Part shown: positions 24,231 to 35,940 of the stretch, in pieces
How positions within the stretch are numbered: position 1 is the first letter of the stretch
Layout: each line of letters begins with the position of its first letter
From: Amphibalanus amphitrite
Taxonomy: Eukaryota > Arthropoda > Thecostraca > Balanomorpha > Balanidae
DNA length: 64,000 bases
NCBI RefSeq assembly: GCF_019059575.1
Contig: NW_024881619.1
Span: 186,001-250,000, forward strand
Reading direction: 5' to 3'
Made by a program: the position numbers and the translations under genes
The notes under the pieces: model-generated
Databases searched by the model: none
Seen by the model: the letters and a program-made list of their open reading frames with translations, nothing else
What the model was told of the DNA's origin: nothing

Positions 24231-25947
24231 CATATGGTAATAAAGCCGTTAGTTCATTTTCCTTCATTTTATCAGCCTCTGATCGGTAGCACGTTGGTCG
24301 CGAGTGGGCTGTGCCGCCGGGCGCCGGCGCATTGCGGTACAGTCTACCCAGCAGGTGCGAGTTCCGAGAATTCCCTGCGCCGTTGGCAGGCGGAGACGAC
24401 AGCCCTCAGCGCAGGTAAGCTCGGCGGTATACAGCGGCACAGCCTACCCAGGCAGAGGCTGGCCAGTGCAGTGGTCGACAGACCGACTGACCTCGCGAAA
24501 TTACACAGAGCGAATTTTGCCAGTTTAGGAGTTCGCGAAACAAAAATGCAACGGATTTGCAAGGCTGGCGTCACCAAGCATAACAGCAAATTTGCAAAAG
24601 TAGGTCTAAGAAGCATGTCATGTTATTGGACATTTGCCAATAATTTAGTACATAAAGCTAAATGGGAAGTAGATCATGGCCTTATGCATGTTGTCCCTGA
24701 TCGCTAGTAAATCCTGCTCGCCGCCATTCAAGGGCATCATTTTGGTTTCGAACGTCATGACCACGCTTACTGCGATATGCATAACAAGGCATAACGGTTT
24801 AAATTTTATCCTTCATGTATTCTCGAGTATCTGATGTAATTACGGCGTCTCACCAGCGCAGTGGCAGCATCCGATAACCCCTCAAGCCAGCGACCAGGGA
24901 CACTGCGGTTCTTCCCCACTTCCACTCCTGAAAATATTCCACTTACCAACTGGATGTCAGCATTTCTCTCAGCAATCTGGTGTGAAAAGAATGCAAAAGA
25001 TATTCCGTAAGTCACTTAAGTGGGCTCTTTTTCCAGCACCTCTAGCGATAGCGCCTTCTTCATGGCCTCTGAAAATAAAAAGGTGAGACCATATCGGCGT
25101 CTTTGTTGCCAGAGGGTCTTCTCGTGACGATGCTTTAAAACGGCACCGGTGCAGAGTGCAGCTATGATGACGGCGGAGCATCGCTTATGCCAGATTGGTC
25201 GACCTTCTGCGAGACGCACTCTGTTGCTTCCATTGGCAAGTGGTAATTGAAAGCACATCTAATTAGAAATCTAGAGGGAACCGTCAGCTAGGCCATCGCT
25301 GCGACAATCTTACCCCAAAAGTGCTACAGAAAGATGGTTTCTGTGATAAATTTGATGCGTGAAGGGAACTGGGATGAGGTAAAAGTTACCCAATCCGATG
25401 ATTTGGTATAGCTAGGACTGAATAGCTACAACAGTTATACTCATGCCTACGAGTTATGCTCGTGCACTTCTGCATTCCGTCTATTAGGATTTTGGGACAC
25501 CTGCGCCGGTGTCTCTTATTTTGAATACAGAGCCACGACCCACGTGGAGCCATAACGTTCAGACATTTCCGCGTGGCAACAGGCGCCGTTTGACCTTGAG
25601 CATGTCAGGTAACCGGGCGGAACATTGCCGGATCGACCGATCGCGTCGGAAGGCATCTGTCAACGCGGACCATTTGAGAGGGCAGGGCGCATTCTAGTTT
25701 GATCAAGCCGGCGCCAAGTCAGTGAAACGACACAAATTGGTCTGTTCTTAGCAGAGAAGCTGACGATTTTTATTCAACTAGATTCTAGAATAACCCATTT
25801 GTAGTTTCTGCGTTTATTGTGCAGCTGGTTTTTATTGCTGTGACAAGTCCAAGCAAATAATCAAATATCAATATTGGTTTTTGAAAATACTTTTCCGATT
25901 ATCGTCAACGTATGCCATGAAATACTAGAATTGAAATCACCACATGG
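24231..25947. other. Unassigned DNA
   Basis: A plus-strand frame at 24234-24707 begins in the purine tract and contains CAGGTAAGC (about 24413-24421), which resembles a splice donor. No family is recognisable, and three frames are open over the same bases. Minus frames at 24969-25258 are equally unconvincing. Confidence 0.3.
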
Positions 25948-25949
25948 TG

Positions 25950-27607
25950 CACTGTAAACCAAATCTACAAGTTGGCTCCTTGTTACAAGTTTGGTTCCAA
26001 TTCGCATAGGCGTCACCTTGTCGATTCACCAACCCCAGGCTTGTTGGCCAACAAACTAACAGTTTGTCTACAAGTTTGGTTCCAATTCGCATAGGCGTCA
26101 CCTTGTCGATACCTTGTCAATTCACCAACCCCAGGCTTGTTGGCCAACAAACTAACAGTTTGTCTACAAGTTTGGTTCCAATTCGCTATAGGCGTCACCT
26201 TGTTGAGTACTAGTCTGGGCCTTGTGGACCTACCAACTTCTGGATAGGCATATTCGTTTCCTTGTCGGTTCACCAACCCCTGGTTTGTTGATGAACTAGC
26301 CTTTGACTGGGCATTGCTAGCTTACAAATTGTCAACAAGTAAGTGTACTAACGCTCTGTTCGAACTTGTCAACAATCGCTTTGTTTGCGTTGATAACCTT
26401 AAGAACTTACGATTCGCGTTCGTTTTCAATTGCCACGATACTGATTCAGGAAATATTTTCTATACGGACAGGTTATTTTTTGGCTGGAAGTGGTGCACAA
26501 AACCATGACTGGCATCAGTTATTGCTCAAAGGCTTGCAGTGCTGACAAGAAACTGATGGGTTATATAATCAATGAATGCATACACCACATCCATTCGGAA
26601 GTTTCTGGAATCATTAGTATTTATTACGGTCACGTAATTAATACTATTGACTGGAGACAATTCCGAGTGCATATTTTCGAATGGATGTGGTAAATGCATG
26701 AGGTAGGTATACCCAGTAGGTATACCTATCGTGCACCGTCAGCATATAAGTCTTTGAAGCAAGAACTGCTGCGTATGTGGAAGAACATGGTTTTGTGCAC
26801 CGCATCAAGCCAAAAGTATAACATGCCCGTATGACGAATATTTCCTGAACATTGATCATAACAATCATGACAGTTGCACCATCACGCAGATAATTCGAAT
26901 AAATCATGATCGCCAACCAGATTAGCTTTTACAGCCCATATATGTCCATCAGTTAAGTTAAAAATACAAAGAGTTGAATTAAAGGCAAATAAATGTATTT
27001 ATATATAAAAAAACACCGACCGCAAAACACCTGCTCACATGTGCATGCACAGGTCTGGCCCACTTACATTGCGCGCGCAGGGGAAGGGAGGCGTCTCGAA
27101 CGCGGGTATAGGCACGATTAGTGCGTCCCGCAGGCCAGATGGGGCCTCACTCACAGCACGAACACCACAGTTCACAGATTTCACTTTTTACTGCACAAAT
27201 GCTGGAACAGCCCTCGTCGCTGCTCCAGGCTGCACGGCGGCCGCGCGACAACTGCTGGTTCGAAACCCCGCTAACGGCGGGCGGCGACCGCTGATTGGTC
27301 CGCCAAGTCTGACGTCATAGGCGCATCTGACCATGTGTATGCTGACCAGCTGACCAGTACAAGTTAGGCGCCGGTTAGATAACCATGCGGCAACAAGTTT
27401 CCAAAACTGGTTAAGAAACAAACGTTGAAACAAATGTAGAGTTGGTCTGGATACTGAGAAGTTGGTGTGCATAGTAACTATTGACTCGTAGTTGTCACCT
27501 GACAAGCAATGCACCAGACAACGGCTTGTTTAAAAAGTATCAGTTGGTAAACATACCAAAAGATGATTGGTTATATTACACAAGACTTGTCAATTTGGTT
27601 TACAGTG
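25950..27607. mobile_element. CACTG-ended DNA element C1
   Basis: The ends are CACTGTAAACCAAAT at 25950 and ATTTGGTTTACAGTG ending at 27607, a perfect inverted pair of 15 bases. TG at 25948-25949 is the left target copy. The right TG is at 29223-29224, displaced by element C2, which abuts the end. The body holds an 85-96-bp tandem near the left end. CACTG ends resemble CACTA/EnSpm-like elements, but the 2-bp duplication makes the class uncertain. No transposase was found. Confidence 0.65.
25985..26212. repeat. Subterminal tandem repeat, units of 85 and 96 bp
   Basis: ACAAGTTTGGTTCCAATTCG starts units at 25985, 26070 and 26166. The second unit has an extra CGATACCTTGT segment and the third is partial. 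Degenerate pieces continue to about 26290. The repeat lies just inside the left end of element C1. Confidence 0.85.
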
Positions 27608-27974
27608 CACTGTAAAAAAAATTCACTAGCTAATTTTGAAATTAGGCATTTTTTACGAGTGCCTTCCTTGCACCTCGTTACAACATATATGGACATTAGT
27701 AGTCAGAGCCATGCACGTTAACAATGCCCTTTGTGGAACAAATGCCTACGAGCGAGAGCATGTTCAGGAACCTAATTTTGCGCAATGTTAATGAACTACG
27801 CACAGCCTCACAGTGTTACCCGCCGTTGGCTTGTTCTCGGCCAGTTTTTGGCGTGTCCCTCAATTAGGTCATTTTGCTATTAGCTCAGCTGACGAGGCCC
27901 CGGCTGGCACCTACTAAACGGATAACCTTGCGTGCAATCCCGCTTGTTGTCACGAACGCCTGCAACTGGTAAAC

Positions 27975-28172
27975 GTGCTGGTAAGCTTGCGTGGTAAGCG
28001 GCTTCGGATGGCTATGAGGATGTGCCTCATAGCTATCCTCGTCGCATGTTACAACCTAGGAGTCTGTGGCTGCTTTCAGAAGGAGTCCCCCCCCCCGCAT
28101 CCGGGAGCCGGCGTCCATTTTGTGTTGCGTCGCCATTACTGTGTGTGTCTGCCCAACTGCTCTTTGGCTTGA
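27975..28172 (+). CDS. Small open frame with hydrophobic N-terminus inside element C2
   Basis: 65 codons. After a basic start (MLVSLRGKRLRMAMR) comes a hydrophobic stretch, CLIAILVACYNLGVCG, that could act as a signal peptide or membrane segment, then a proline-rich and cysteine-containing tail. The reversed copy C3 has an equivalent 66-codon frame with one extra residue. Both frames cross a 10-C run intact. The two copies are so similar overall that this is weak evidence for coding. No homologue is known to me. Confidence 0.15.
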   Translation: MLVSLRGKRLRMAMRMCLIAILVACYNLGVCGCFQKESPPPHPGAGVHFVLRRHYCVCLPNCSLA

Positions 28173-28614
28173 TTGAAGGTAAGGCATCTTGTATCATTTG
28201 CTGTGTGCTCAACAAAAAGGTTGTCCATTTGTAAACAGAAGTTATTATGTTGTTGAGCTTCTTAGAAGATGTATAGTATCGCATAATGTTGTCCGTCGTT
28301 GGCAGAAGTGCGCCGGTATCGTCTATCCAAGTCAGAATAGCTATATGTTTGGGACTTACGCTAGCTTGTGGCAGGAATATATCACTTTATTCAACTTTAA
28401 TTTAATCATTTTCCAGATTGGTATGCCTTATGATAATAATAATGTTAATATTGTTTTTTTCACCCATTACAGACTTCTCTGGTAAAGAATGGGGCCATGT
28501 ACATATGCCCTGGCCTACCTTCACCCCGCGACTGCCGCCGGTGCAGAGCTAATGAAAAATCACAAATGTTTGATGGTGGTTATTTAAGAAACCTGATTGC
28601 AAATTATTCAGTTA

Positions 28615-28615
28615 G

Positions 28616-28677
<62 letters not shown>
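28615..28677. repeat. (GTT)n microsatellite, about 21 units
   Basis: Uninterrupted GTT repeats inside C2. The C3 copy has an interrupted CAA run at about 29892-29957. Confidence 0.95.
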
Positions 28678-28810
28678 ATTGTTAAAGTTATAGTTATTGC
28701 CCTGGCGTTGTTATTGTTCTCGTTCTCGTTCTCGTGCCCGAATAAATGTGCTGCAGCGCTACTCAGTCTGTTTACTTGCGGGTGGCGGTCGAGAGTCGGG
28801 GGCACTGGTT

Positions 28811-28852
28811 GACGGAATTCCGTCGATGGAATTCCGTCGACGGAATTCCGTC
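28811..28852. repeat. Three tandem 14-bp palindromes
   Basis: GACGGAATTCCGTC, GATGGAATTCCGTC and GACGGAATTCCGTC follow directly on each other; the first and third are perfect palindromes. Element C3 has only two units at 29727-29754, so the number changes between copies. Confidence 0.9.
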
Positions 28853-28870
28853 GACCCAGTGCCGACCCCG

Positions 28871-28914
28871 AAGGCCAGTAGTGGTACTAGTTCACTAGTG
28901 CCACTACTGGCCTT
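28871..28914. repeat. 20-bp-arm inverted repeat
   Basis: AAGGCCAGTAGTGGTACTAG pairs with CTAGTGCCACTACTGGCCTT with one mismatch and a 4-base loop. A further CTAGTACCACTACTAGCCTT follows at about 28918-28937, so the unit is also repeated directly. Confidence 0.85.
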
Positions 28915-29222
28915 GAGCTAGTACCACTACTAGCCTTGGGGGCTAGTACAATTACTGGGTATGGATTAGTAGGCAGTGGCTAGTTACCTTACCAGGCAGG
29001 GGCTATTATGACACCTAGTAGACGCACTACCCACGCTATTTACGTGCGTGTTGTCAAACTAGGTGGAGCACGGTGGTCGTATGCATACGAGGCACAGCCT
29101 TGTCGAACAAGCTTGTTACTCGGCAACTAGCCTAAAATTAGCCAAATTTACACGCTCCTGCAATGTTATTTTTGCGCTGAGAATTCCTCTACGAGGGGCT
29201 TGTAAGTTTTTTTTACAGTGTG

Positions 29223-29347
29223 TGTGTCAAAAGTGGAAATAGCCGGTGCGCCGTCTGGCAACCCGGCAGCCCGCCGTCATAGGGAAATTCATGCTTTTTG
29301 TCGCTTTTTCGCTCCTTATGAGTCACTTGATCTAATTAGAGCTTAAC
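29223..29347. other. Spacer between inverted elements C2 and C3
   Basis: 125 bases of non-element DNA, the original flank of C1. TGTGTCAAAAGTGGAAATAG here (from about 29224) recurs reversed at about 31755-31778, so the flank itself belongs to a dispersed repeat. Confidence 0.6.
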
Positions 29348-29349
29348 TA

Positions 29350-29902
29350 CACTGTAAAAAAAAAACTTACAAGCCCCTCGTAGAGGAATTCTCAGCGCAA
29401 AAATAACATTGCAGGAGCGTGTAAATTTGGCTAATTTTAGGCTAGTTGCCGAGTAACAAGCTTGTTCGACAAGGCTGTGCCTCGTATGCATACGACCACC
29501 GTGCTCCACCTAGTTTGACAACACGCACGTAAATAGCGTGGGTAGTGCGTCTACTAGGTGTCAACTCATAATAGCCCCTGCCTGATAAGGTAACTAGCCA
29601 CTGCCTACTAATCCATACCCAGTAATTGTACTAGCCCCCAAGGCTAGTAGTGGTACTAGCTCAAGGCCAGTAGTGGCACTAGTTAACTAGTACCACTACT
29701 GGCCTTCGGGGTCGGGGGCACTGGTCGACGGAATTCCGTCGACGGAATTCCGTCAACCCAGTGCCCCCGACTCTCGACCGCCACCCGCAAGTAAACAGAC
29801 TGAGTAGCGCTGCAGCACATTTATTCGGGCACGAGAACGAGAACGAGAACAATAACAACGCCAGGACAATAATTATAACTTTAACAGCAGCAGCAACAAC
29901 AA

Positions 29903-29945
<43 letters not shown>

Positions 29946-30964
29946 AACAACAACAACTAACTGAATAATTTGCAATCAGGTTTCTTAAATAACCACAATC
30001 AAACATTTGTGATTTTTCATTAGCTCTGCACCGGCGGCAGTCGCGGGGTGAAGGTAGGCCAGGACATATGTACATGGCCCCATTCTTTACCAGAGAAGTC
30101 TGTAATGGGTGAAAAAACAATATTAGCATTATTATTATCATAAGGCATACCAATCTGGAAAATGATTAAATTATAGTTGAATAAAGTGATATATTCCTGC
30201 CACAAGCTAGCGTAAGTCCCAAACATATAGCTATTCTGACTTGGATAGACGATACCGGCGCACTTCTGCCAACGACGGGCATGGCATTATGCGATACTAT
30301 ACATCTTCTAAGAAGCTCAACAACATAATAACTTTTGTTTACAAATGGACAACCTTTTTGTTGAACACAGCAAATGATACAAGATGCCTCACCTTCAATC
30401 AAGCCAAAGAGCAGTTGGGCAGACACACACAGTAATGGCGACGCATGAACACAAAATGGACGCCGGCTCCCGGATGCGGGGGGGGGGACTCCTTCTGAAA
30501 GCAGCCACAGACTCCTAGGTTGTAACATGCGACGAGGATAGCTATGAGGCACATCCTCATAGCCATCCGAAGCCGCTTACCACGCAAGCTTACCAGCACA
30601 TTTACCAGCTGCAGGCGTTCGTGACAACAAGCGGGGTTGCACGCAAGGTTATCCGTTTAGTAGGTGCCAGCCGGGGCCTCGTCAGCTGAGCTAATAGCAA
30701 AATGACCTAATTGAGGGACACGCCAAAAACTGGCCGAGAACAAACCAACGGCGGGTAATACTGTGAGGCTGTGCGTAGTTCATTAACATTGCGCAAAATT
30801 AGGTTCCTGAACATGTTCTCGCTCGTAGGCATTTGTTCCACAAAGGGCATTGTTAACGTGCATGGCTCTGACTACTAATGTCCATATATGTTGTAACGAG
30901 GTGCAAGGGAGGCACTCGTAAAAAATGCCTAATTTCAAAATTATATGAATTTTTTTTTACAGTG
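29350..30964 (-). mobile_element. CACTG-ended DNA element C3, inverted copy of C2
   Basis: It starts CACTGTAAAAAAAAAACTTA and ends TTTTTTTTTACAGTG. TA at 29348-29349 and 30965-30966 is the 2-bp target duplication. The 1615-bp body is the reverse complement of C2 with small differences: two instead of three GACGGAATTCCGTC units, a different CAA/GTT tract and a 3-base indel. Different target bases (TG and TA) show two separate insertions rather than one inverted duplication. Confidence 0.75.
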
Positions 30965-30966
30965 TA

Positions 30967-32299
30967 GGAACGAAGCGGGTCACTTGGACGTATTCGGGAG
31001 CCGAATACGGTGTTTTGGAGCCAATACCTGGGAAACCCTACCCGCCCAATGCGAGTTTTTAAGAGTCTGCATGCCCAAATTAACGTTGAGCGCGGCCGTT
31101 TTCGGTCGGTTTTCCGCGACCTTGTGGCGAAATCGCCTTTATATTTATTCAACCAGGGTGGGCTATTCGCTTAACTAGGAATGAGGCGTTGAAGAGAATT
31201 CTTCAAGGAATAGAGCTGTGCAAAAATATTTTTTTTGTATTGTTAAAACTGTATCCGCCCTCGAACGATAAATATTGTTGACCCATCAGAATCACATCCC
31301 CTTGAATGCGTTTGGACTTGGCTGGATCTAATATTAGCGAGTATCTGCTAATGCAGTTTCTTGAATTACACAGTACGCACACAAGCATGCATGCTTCCTG
31401 CCCTTGGTTATTCCTCACTTGAATGAAAATTTTGCTAAAATAACTATTCCAAGCAGTTAACAGGTTTTAGTGCAGTGCCAAGTCGGAACCGTTCAGCGCC
31501 GCCAGGCTCCCATGGCGCGCCTGGGCGGCGCGTAACGGCCGCCGCCGGCCGCCGCGCCGCCGCGCCGCTCTGGCAGGGTGTTTGACTTCATATCTCTGTT
31601 GCTAGAAAAGTTGTGGACCGATTTGCTTGATTCTTGCATGAAAAGATCCGCCATTCAATTCTTAGCAGATAACGAAAATTTGACGTCAATTGCACGATCC
31701 GCTGCCCATATTGTGATACTGCCATCTATTGACAAGGCTGGCGAACTAAAGCCGGGCGGCTATTTCCACTTTTGACACACCATGAATTGTTTTTGTCAAG
31801 ACATCATCAAAATGGTTACTGAAATGCCATTAGTACAGTGTTCTTCATTGCATGGACAAAAATGAGACGAGCTTTCCAAAAACCTCGCATAGCATCTTTA
31901 TGTGCTATAGGTTTTCGGCAATATCTCAAATATGTATATTGCCTCTTATATCAAATGTGCATATTGTCTTCTGTTACTACTAGTATATAGTATATACTAG
32001 TATATAGCAACGTTTATTGAGAATACTGTATAGACACTTGCAAAGAAAAAGTTAATATGCTTATGAGGGGTGCAAAGCAAGCATTCAATGACTGTTGTTT
32101 TTGCCGGCATTTGAATTCATGAGAATTTGTCTGCTTATCTGCTTGTTACCAATTGTGTAGACGGATTTAGACACAGGCATGTAGTTCATGAAAATACATC
32201 ACACCCATTTAACGGAATATTTTGGTATAGGGTGCGACTTTCAGTCACATTCTCAATGTTGGACGTCACTTGGTGTTGATGACGTCATTAGATAGTTTA
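30967..32299. other. Unassigned DNA with a short GC-only patch
   Basis: No gene recognised. A CpG-only patch rich in GCCGCC lies at 31496-31568 and includes a GGCGCGCC-type palindrome. The reversed C1-flank sequence lies at about 31755-31778. A palindromic TATATAGTATATACTAG run lies at about 31978-32007. Confidence 0.35.
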
Positions 32300-33060
32300 T
32301 CGGTAGCACGCCCGGCCGCAACACAATCTGTCGTCCATGTCATCGGAACACTGCCTTCACGACCCACCAAATGCTTCTCGGAACATCCGCACCGACAGAG
32401 CAACTGGTTCACGGCGCCGTGGCTGTAGATTAGAACGGCCCTGTCCCAGCGGTCCGAACCGTGTGAGAGGTGGGGCCCGTGCTGGTCGTCCTGAAGTCCA
32501 TCGAGTTGGAATCGACCACGTGGGACGGCATTGGACCTCTAATTAGGTCAAGCTAACTGAGGAGGACGACCCATGGATAAAGTTTGGACTTTAGCCTTCT
32601 TGTTCTTTCTGACGAGTCTGTCTTAAGGAAAAGGAGACTTAAAAACCCCTCTTACCTAAGTGTCGACCGTATGGGGCCGGCACAGAACTTGGGAGCCTTG
32701 ATCTTTGTGGAGGCTACCATTCCCCTGACCGAGTCAGCCATTCGGGACAGAATCCCTCTCGGGTCGAGCTGACCACGCCGACCATCAGATGACGGTCGGT
32801 GGACACCGGCGGATGACGTGACGGCGCTACTGTGACACGATGACGGTGACGTCGCCACAGAATGCCGCCCGATAAACGTCGTGTCCGGCGTCATCTACAC
32901 AGCGGCGTGTCGTCATATCAGGGAGCCGGGGACGGAGGAAGGGGACCGGTGCCGCGCGAGACGAGACGACGAGTCGCCAGGGACCAAACAGAGCGGCTTG
33001 TGTCGGTCCCTCGGGTGATGTGGAAAGGAGTTGTCACACTCGACCCCCAATCATGATTGT
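32300..33060. other. GC/CpG-rich island
   Basis: GC-rich with CpG throughout and a TGACGTCA just upstream at about 32279-32286. Overlapping frames occur on both strands (plus 32337-32546 and 32862-33056, minus 32652-32894). None is recognisable. Confidence 0.3.
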
Positions 33061-34177
33061 GGTTGTCTGTCCTCAGTGCTATGACTCATAGCATGCATGT
33101 AAACATGAGCTATACATGTACCGATATACGGCAAGACTACCGTGACGTTTACGCTCAAGAGGTGTTTGAATGCGGCTGACAGTGATGTGCAGCCGGAATA
33201 TAAAATGCATTAAACGGGACGTGATCGCTGTTGTGTGATGCTAAACTATACGAGTATATGCTATGACGCATGTGGGTGCATACCACAATAAATGTGTTCC
33301 AGGGAACTATTAAGCCTGCCTTTAGCAGAGTCTAACCTTCAACCGCCGCACATTTGACCCCAAGTGTCCTCAGATATACTCGGTAAAGTCAACTCATGGT
33401 CACTGCTCACTGCTCAGTGCTCAGGCTACTGTCCATTAGGTAACTAAATACTCGTCCATCCACTTAAGATAATATTTATATAAAGACGGTTTTAGACTTA
33501 CCTGCCGACTTTAACATATGTAAATACCACAAAGCTCAGAGTGGTATGCAACTATTACATACAATTTTTCAGTTTCAACCGGGTATGTGTAATGTGCATG
33601 CATGCACTGCACAGTGCACAGTGTGCAGGCTTAGGGCTATGTGACCAAAATGAGAGCCGATATTTACGTCTGCACATTTATACAAAATGGCAGGTAGCGA
33701 CCTAGTGGCCCGAGTGTTGAATAGCAAATCGGCTCATACTCAGTTCGCCGAACTCAAATGGTCATGAGAACGGCGCTGACGCTCGAGATCATGGGATCTT
33801 TGGTGGATCTACCGTTAATGTCATCCAAACGCGAGGAAAGGATGAACTGATGTGCTGCCGTGGAAGTAAATAAATTGTCACAGCTCACAGCTTTGAAGCA
33901 GCCGATAACGGGGGAGCCGTTTGTTCCCTAGAAGAATAAGTTATTTCATGCCTTTTGTGATGTGATAAATGTATGAGTTTTTGTCATGTTGATGTTAGGA
34001 TCAATGTCAAGTCATTTCAGTTGCAATACCTTGATAACTTACAGTTATAACACAGCTGCCATCACAGCTCGCTGGTGATATATGTAGTTCAGGACTCATG
34101 TTCACACACAGACTGCTGGATGCTTCAAACAAATTTTGAAGTAAATGATCGAATGATCGAATGAACGGCGAGTTCTT
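33061..34177. other. Unassigned DNA
   Basis: Nothing recognised. It contains dense ATGCATGCA/GTGCAC short inverted motifs near 33595-33630. Confidence 0.35.
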
Positions 34178-34471
34178 ATGCAAATAAACGTTACTTTAAG
34201 GGTGCAAATAAACGGGATCAACTCCGTTCGTCCCGACAACCAAGGGCGCAATTGGCTGGAGACCATAGCGGGGCGTGAGCTAATTGTTTGCAAGGACGAA
34301 CACGTGTGTGACTTTCGAGGCGAAATCTTGTGCTCAGGGCTGAAATATGTGGGTCGCGCTTCTAACAAGGCTGTCGTCAAGTACATCTTTTCGCACAAAA
34401 CACGACTCCAAGCGTGTGAGAAGATGTGGAGCAGACCTACACAGCACGATGAGCCCGACAGCCTTGTTTAG
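34178..34471 (+). CDS. Unrecognised 97-codon open frame, possible exon or gene fragment
   Basis: The frame from ATG at 34178 to TAG at 34469-34471 reads protein-like, with a balanced composition, several charged and aromatic residues and four cysteines (for example GRNWLETIAGRELIVCKDE). An in-frame stop lies shortly upstream at about 34154, so the start or an acceptor lies between. A 99-codon minus-strand frame overlaps it, which weakens the case. I know no family that matches. It could be a short gene, an exon or a decayed transposon fragment. Confidence 0.2.
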   Translation: MQINVTLRVQINGINSVRPDNQGRNWLETIAGRELIVCKDEHVCDFRGEILCSGLKYVGRASNKAVVKYIFSHKTRLQACEKMWSRPTQHDEPDSLV

Positions 34472-35059
34472 ATAGCTGTCCTCCTATGATAAGGCGCTGC
34501 AGTAGACAGTTCTGGTGCAGTTCTAATGCCATGCTTCATATCTCTTTCACACAAAAAGATGATCAAGAATGTTGAAAGATGTTTTAAAACATGAAAAATT
34601 ATAAGACTTCTGTCTTATGCTGTCACCTTTCTTTTTTACAATAGTTGTCTTGTTAGAGTTAACTTATTATGGGCTTTTTTGGCTCGATACCGTACCTAAA
34701 CAAAATATTGGTGCAACTTTGTCCAGCGACGTCTCTTTGAAATCTACATGCTTGATATGTATGTAAAACAGCTATCGCAAAGTTTTAATTTTACGCCGTC
34801 GTCTACTTCTTGCACCCCGATACAGCAGCACAATGTCTAAACGAACGAGCTAGATGATGCTGGTGCATATACATTTTATGCTAGCCTAACTGATAACAAG
34901 TACATGATGGTAAGGACAAAACGGTGAAGCAATGCGCAGTGAAATGCGTTTAAAGTCTATTCTTCTTATGATTTGCAATTTCTTCATAAACTCGCACTTT
35001 CTCTAGTTCAGTACACCTACCAAGAAAACAGCTCCGCAAGAGCAAAGCACCGTTTACCT
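34472..35059. other. Unassigned AT-rich DNA
   Basis: Nothing recognised before the next TTAA element. Confidence 0.4.
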
Positions 35060-35063
35060 TTAA

Positions 35064-35936
35064 CCCTATTAGTGGCAGGCTCCTGGCTACCCCCTATTAG
35101 TGGCAGGGGGGGGGGGCTGTTTACGACCCCCCCTTGATATCTCGAGATCTAACGGGTCGATTTTCAAAATTCAAACGGCATTCGATTTCGCTCAACGTGA
35201 TCTACATTTCTAAAAAATAAAAATTAAAAAAGTCAATAGGGGGGTTGAGGGGGGTAAAAACGGGCAAATTGCAGAAACATTTTAGACTGTTTATCACGGC
35301 CAGGTTTCTGAACCAATCTTAACGCAACTTTTGCCGATCGATAGAGAATGAACCAGGAATTCACATGGATCCTAAAAATATGCATTTTCAAAAATCATAG
35401 GCGGATACAGATCATTGAGATTGGGGGTACACAAAAAATATAGTAAATAAGGTTTTTGTTGGTACTGTTTCTAAAAAGGGTGGTAATGGTCTTGTTATGT
35501 TACAATTTTCTTATGAGAGAACGACTACAATTGTATTGGTCATGCATAGGCGGTGTCAGGGCACCTATGTTGGGAGGTAAAACATAACCCCCCTTTTTGG
35601 ACGCCTGGATCCGCCTATTATAGCAAAAACGTGTCAAAAGAGGATGTACAATAACTTTGTATATGTTATCACATGATACCTTTCATTCACTGTTCGGAAA
35701 ACTGGTGCAGCATCGTGATCTTCGCCCAAATGACTCGCTTCACGAATAGGACCCCCAATTCCCAGTGCTCTGGAGCCGCCCCTGGTAAAGTTATGAACTT
35801 GAAATTTTCAGGGAATGTGCCCAATTTAGTTTTAGGAAAAGTCAGAAAATTTCAGCATCGTAGCTTCAGCGGTTTCGGAGATATTCCCGAAAAACCTGAG
35901 GGGTGGATAAAAACAACCCCCCTGCCACTAATAGGG
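35064..35936. mobile_element. TTAA-flanked element, copy 5, without AGGTCA arrays
   Basis: TTAA at 35060-35063 and 35937-35940 bounds 873 bp with ends CCCTATTAGTGGCAGG and CCTGCCACTAATAGGG. CTATTAGTGGCAGG is repeated at the left end, and the second copy runs into a hairpin of 11 G, CTGTTTACGA and 7 C at 35106-35133. The right end has only GGGG and 6 C. No AGGTCA cluster was seen, unlike most of the family. The block after the left hairpin (ATCTCGAGATCTAACGGGTC) resembles copies 2 and 9. Confidence 0.75.
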
Positions 35937-35940
35937 TTAA

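Larger units (their letters stand above)
27608..29220 (+). mobile_element. CACTG-ended DNA element C2
   Basis: It starts CACTGTAAAAAAAATTCACT and ends AGTTTTTTTTACAGTG. TG at 27606-27607 and 29221-29222 is the 2-bp target duplication. The left TG is also the last two bases of C1, so C2 went into the very end of C1. The 1613-bp body contains (GTT)n at 28615-28677, palindromic 14-mers at 28811-28852 and an inverted repeat at 28871-28914. It is nearly identical, reversed, to C3 (29350-30964). A small frame with a signal-peptide-like start (27975-28172) is shared by both copies. Confidence 0.75.

Noticed and set aside
27258-27280. GGTTCGAAACCCCGC resembling a tRNA T-arm
   Set aside because: No acceptor stem, D-arm or anticodon arm could be fitted around it; it lies inside CACTG element C1.
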